From assembly GCA_029287645.1 (NCBI GenBank), contig JARFQS010000497.1:1-7930 (forward strand): 7,930 nt of DNA, in the 5' to 3' direction. The notes beneath the pieces are model-generated. The model saw only the letters and a program-made list of their open reading frames with translations, ran no database searches and had not been told where the DNA came from. This DNA comes from Thermoanaerobaculia bacterium. Lineage in GTDB: Bacteria > Acidobacteriota > Thermoanaerobaculia > Multivoradales > JAHEKO01. The position numbers were made by a program, and so were the translations under genes. Within the stretch, counting starts at the first letter, position 1. The number at the start of each line of letters is the position of its first letter. Shown here piece by piece: positions 6,198 to 7,930 of this stretch.

Positions 6198-7595
6198 ATG
6201 AGCTGCACTTGGCAAACGCGAGTCTGCAGCGTCGTCGGCTGCGTGATCTTGGCGATGACGCTCGCATCGGCGCCGGCGGGTGGAGCGACGGAACCGACGG
6301 TCTGCGATGGTGAGACGGGCCATGCCTACCGTTTGTGCCGCGCCTACTGCGAAAAGCTCGACTGCGACTGGGATCCGGAGGCTCCGCGGAAGCAGTGCGA
6401 CAGGCTCAGCTCCCGGTACTCGGCCCTGACCGGAGAGGTGGCGCCGCCCTGTGAGAGGATCTCCCTGGGCTGCGTCGTCGGCGATTCGGCAGAGTCGCCG
6501 CCGTTCCCGTTCGACGTGGGCGATGGAAACGATTACGGAGAACGCGTGCTCGACCTCACGGTGCCGAGGCAGTGCGAGTGCGACGGGTCGGACTGCTCGC
6601 CGTGCCCTGTGGTGGTCGGTTTCCACGGCTACGGCGAGAACGGCAGCTCCTGGAAGTGGCGCCTGGATCCCAAGGGTCGCGTGGCCGGCTTCATCAGTCT
6701 CTACCCGACGGGGGATCGGACCCCGTCCACCTACGACCCGACGGGCAGCTCGCCCAATTGGGCGGTGCCTTCATGCCAGGACCCGACCGACGGTTGTCTG
6801 GGAAACCAGTGGGGGACGAAGTGCGACTGGTGTGGCGACATCGACGAGGATGACGCCGTCAGCACGAAGAGGGAGATCGACTTCACCAGGGCCATCGTGA
6901 AGTGGACCATGGATCACCACTGCGTCGATCCGGGACAGCTCTTCGCGACCGGGTACTCCAACGGAGCGCTGTGGACCTATCAGCTGGCGATGAACCCCGC
7001 TACATCGAACCTGTTCAAGGCCTTCGTACCTGTGGACGGAGTGGATCAAGCCGGCATCGATGATCACATGAGGTGGATCAGCGCACCGGTGGACGGGCAC
7101 TCTCCATGGGTGCTGCACGTCAACGAGATCTACGACAACTTCGAGCCGTACGACGGCCGACCCTACACCGAACCCGTCGCCCCCTGGAACCCGGTCTGGA
7201 TCTACCCGCCGGTTCTGCAGGTCCTGGCTCGGTTCCAGGGGAACCCGGCCTACGCCGGGTGTGGTTTCGGCGAGGGCGACGTCGGCGACCGGTACGGCCC
7301 TTTCGCCGCGGGTGGAGTGGTTCCGGAGGGCTATCGCAAACTCGACGGCCCGAGTTCCCTGGAGGGGGAGGGGCAGAGGAAGTTCCACTGCTTCACCCGG
7401 GACGAGGGAGATGACACTTGCCACAAGCTGACCGTCTGCCTGTGGGACAGTGGTCCGCCGGGCGACGACCTCGAAGACCCGCACGCCCGAGCGGGGAGAG
7501 AGTGGCACGGTGGCACCGATCCCGGGACCGGCGGCACCAAACCCATGGACATCATGTGGCGCTTCATGCAGCGTGCGGTCGGCGTTCCCTACTGA
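6198..7595 (+). CDS. secreted Cys-rich esterase (PHB-depolymerase/LpqC-like alpha/beta hydrolase)
   Basis: The protein has 465 residues. The ATG at 6198 follows AAGGGAGACGTC, a strong ribosome binding site. Residues 1-30 form a signal peptide ending in an 'APAGGA'-like cleavage region. Residues 36-92 form a small Cys-rich module (C36, 47, 51, 56, 67, 85, 92) with 'LCRAYCEKLDCD', a pattern that recurs in exported acidobacterial proteins. The hydrolase follows: oxyanion-hole motif 'HGYGENG' (143-149), nucleophile elbow G252-Y-S254-N-G256, likely acid Asp313 in 'EIYDNFEPYDG', and likely His437 in 'EWHGGTDPG', the position of the family's 'GHTWPG'. The triad thus appears complete. The mature part has 20 Cys residues, which suggests a disulfide-stabilised extracellular enzyme. 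The family includes PHB depolymerases, feruloyl and acetylxylan esterases; the substrate cannot be decided. It lies downstream of the Ser/Thr kinase and ends back to back with the gene at 7596. Confidence 0.85.
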   Translation: MSCTWQTRVCSVVGCVILAMTLASAPAGGATEPTVCDGETGHAYRLCRAYCEKLDCDWDPEAPRKQCDRLSSRYSALTGEVAPPCERISLGCVVGDSAESPPFPFDVGDGNDYGERVLDLTVPRQCECDGSDCSPCPVVVGFHGYGENGSSWKWRLDPKGRVAGFISLYPTGDRTPSTYDPTGSSPNWAVPSCQDPTDGCLGNQWGTKCDWCGDIDEDDAVSTKREIDFTRAIVKWTMDHHCVDPGQLFATGYSNGALWTYQLAMNPATSNLFKAFVPVDGVDQAGIDDHMRWISAPVDGHSPWVLHVNEIYDNFEPYDGRPYTEPVAPWNPVWIYPPVLQVLARFQGNPAYAGCGFGEGDVGDRYGPFAAGGVVPEGYRKLDGPSSLEGEGQRKFHCFTRDEGDDTCHKLTVCLWDSGPPGDDLEDPHARAGREWHGGTDPGTGGTKPMDIMWRFMQRAVGVPY

Positions 7596-7598
7596 TCA
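7593..7598. other. palindromic TGATCA shared by two convergent stop codons
   Basis: TGA at 7593-7595 ends the esterase on the plus strand, and TCA at 7596-7598 is the TGA of the DUF4143 gene on the minus strand. The two genes meet with zero spacing and no terminator between them. Confidence 0.9.
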
Positions 7599-7918
7599 GA
7601 GCGAGTACTCACCGGATGCGGCCATACCCAGCGGGATGACGGTGATGTCGTCGTCCAGTGGGTAGCTCTTGCTTCCCGGGTAGACGACCCAAAGATGGTC
7701 GAGAGCGAGGTCAGACAACGCAGTGCGCATGGACCTCCGGCGGCGTGGGGCGTCGGAGTACTTGATCTCGAAGCCGTGCCGCCGGCCTCCGACGGTGACC
7801 ATGAGGTCAAGCTCGGCTCCGTTGTGGGTCGCCCAGAAATACGCTTCTCGGGTGTTCAGCCGATCCAGGATCTGTTCGATGGCGAACCCCTCCCACGAGG
7901 CTCCGAGCTTGGGATGTC
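7596..7918 (-). CDS. AAA ATPase with DUF4143, C-terminal part only (runs off the window)
   Basis: About 106 residues are readable on the minus strand, entering at the right edge. They match the C-terminal domain of the widespread AAA+ ATPase/DUF4143 family: 'HPKLGASWEGFAIEQIL' (conserved GASWE), 'EAYFWATHNGAELDLMV', then 'GFEIKYSDAPR', 'SMRTALSDLALDHLWVVYPG', and 'YPLDDDITVIPL'. The ELD and ExK residues resemble the PD-(D/E)xK nuclease-like core described for this domain. The N-terminal ATPase with its Walker motifs lies beyond the window. In this frame a TAA appears at 7926-7928, but it falls inside sequence matching a transposase adapter (7919-7930) and is not biological. ATG 7802 is an internal Met, not a start. 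The biological role of this family is unclear; its genes are often multicopy and horizontally acquired. Confidence 0.85.
7597..7712. repeat. direct repeat copy 2 (within the DUF4143 gene)
   Basis: This is the partner of the 116-bp copy at 3229-3344, in the same orientation and about 85% identical by eye. This copy is embedded in an otherwise normal DUF4143 reading frame, so it is the intact version. Confidence 0.85.
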
Positions 7919-7930
7919 CTGTCTCTTATA
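7919..7930 (+). other. probable Tn5/Nextera mosaic-end adapter remnant
   Basis: The final 12 bases are CTGTCTCTTATA, identical to the first 12 bases of the Nextera mosaic-end read-through sequence CTGTCTCTTATACACATCT. The conserved DUF4143 protein sequence is good right up to this point, and the frame then breaks with a stop. This fits untrimmed adapter at the contig end better than genomic sequence. Confidence 0.85.

Noticed and set aside
6771..7508. Minus-strand 245-codon ORF inside the esterase gene
   Set aside because: It is a long antisense shadow typical of GC-rich genes. The plus strand has a signal peptide, catalytic triad and family match, while this frame has no domain.
1..7930. 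CRISPR array, tRNA, rRNA or insertion sequence
   Set aside because: Reading both strands I found no regularly spaced repeats, no tRNA-like cloverleaf with a TTCGA loop in context, no rRNA segments, and no transposase or terminal inverted repeats.

Overview
This 7.9 kb window is GC-rich and compact. It encodes a Ser/Thr kinase with TolB-like and TPR domains, Cys-rich secreted proteins, and a protein ending in an 'FSDGFESGDxSAWS'-type tail. I associate that combination mainly with Acidobacteriota (Thermoanaerobaculia/Holophagae-like metagenome contigs). The taxonomic call is inferred from gene content, not from a marker gene.

Layout, left to right. (1) Positions 1-354 (+): the 3' end of a secreted repeat protein with the DGFESGD-type C-terminal tail. 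(2) Positions about 299-3161 (-): a leftward cluster read in the order exported PI3/4K/HipA-fold kinase-like protein (2328-3161), a small 67-residue ORF with a strong ribosome binding site (2021-2224), a cobalamin-binding-type radical SAM protein that starts inside the small ORF's stop codon (612-2024), and a 5'-truncated PIN-domain (VapC-like) toxin remnant fused tightly to the end of the radical SAM gene. (3) Positions 3162-3521: the divergent intergenic region. It holds a 116-bp relic of the 3' end of a DUF4143 ATPase gene. (4) Positions 3522-6152 (+): a membrane-anchored Ser/Thr protein kinase with TolB-like and TPR extracytoplasmic parts. (5) Positions 6198-7595 (+): a secreted Cys-rich alpha/beta-hydrolase (esterase, PHB-depolymerase/LpqC-like), 45 nt downstream of the kinase. 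(6) Positions 7596-7918 (-): the 3' part of an AAA ATPase/DUF4143 gene, convergent with the esterase and sharing a palindromic TGATCA stop. (7) The last 12 bases match the Tn5/Nextera mosaic-end adapter, so the right edge is a library artefact.

No known defence, CRISPR or RNA-gene system is visible. The most system-like element is the leftward trio of exported kinase-like protein, small coupled ORF and B12-type radical SAM enzyme. Its small ORF could be a modified-peptide precursor, but this is speculative. The two partial DUF4143 copies (about 85% DNA identity, same orientation) bracket the kinase-esterase pair, and the truncated toxin gene is a second scar. Together they suggest past recombination around these loci.
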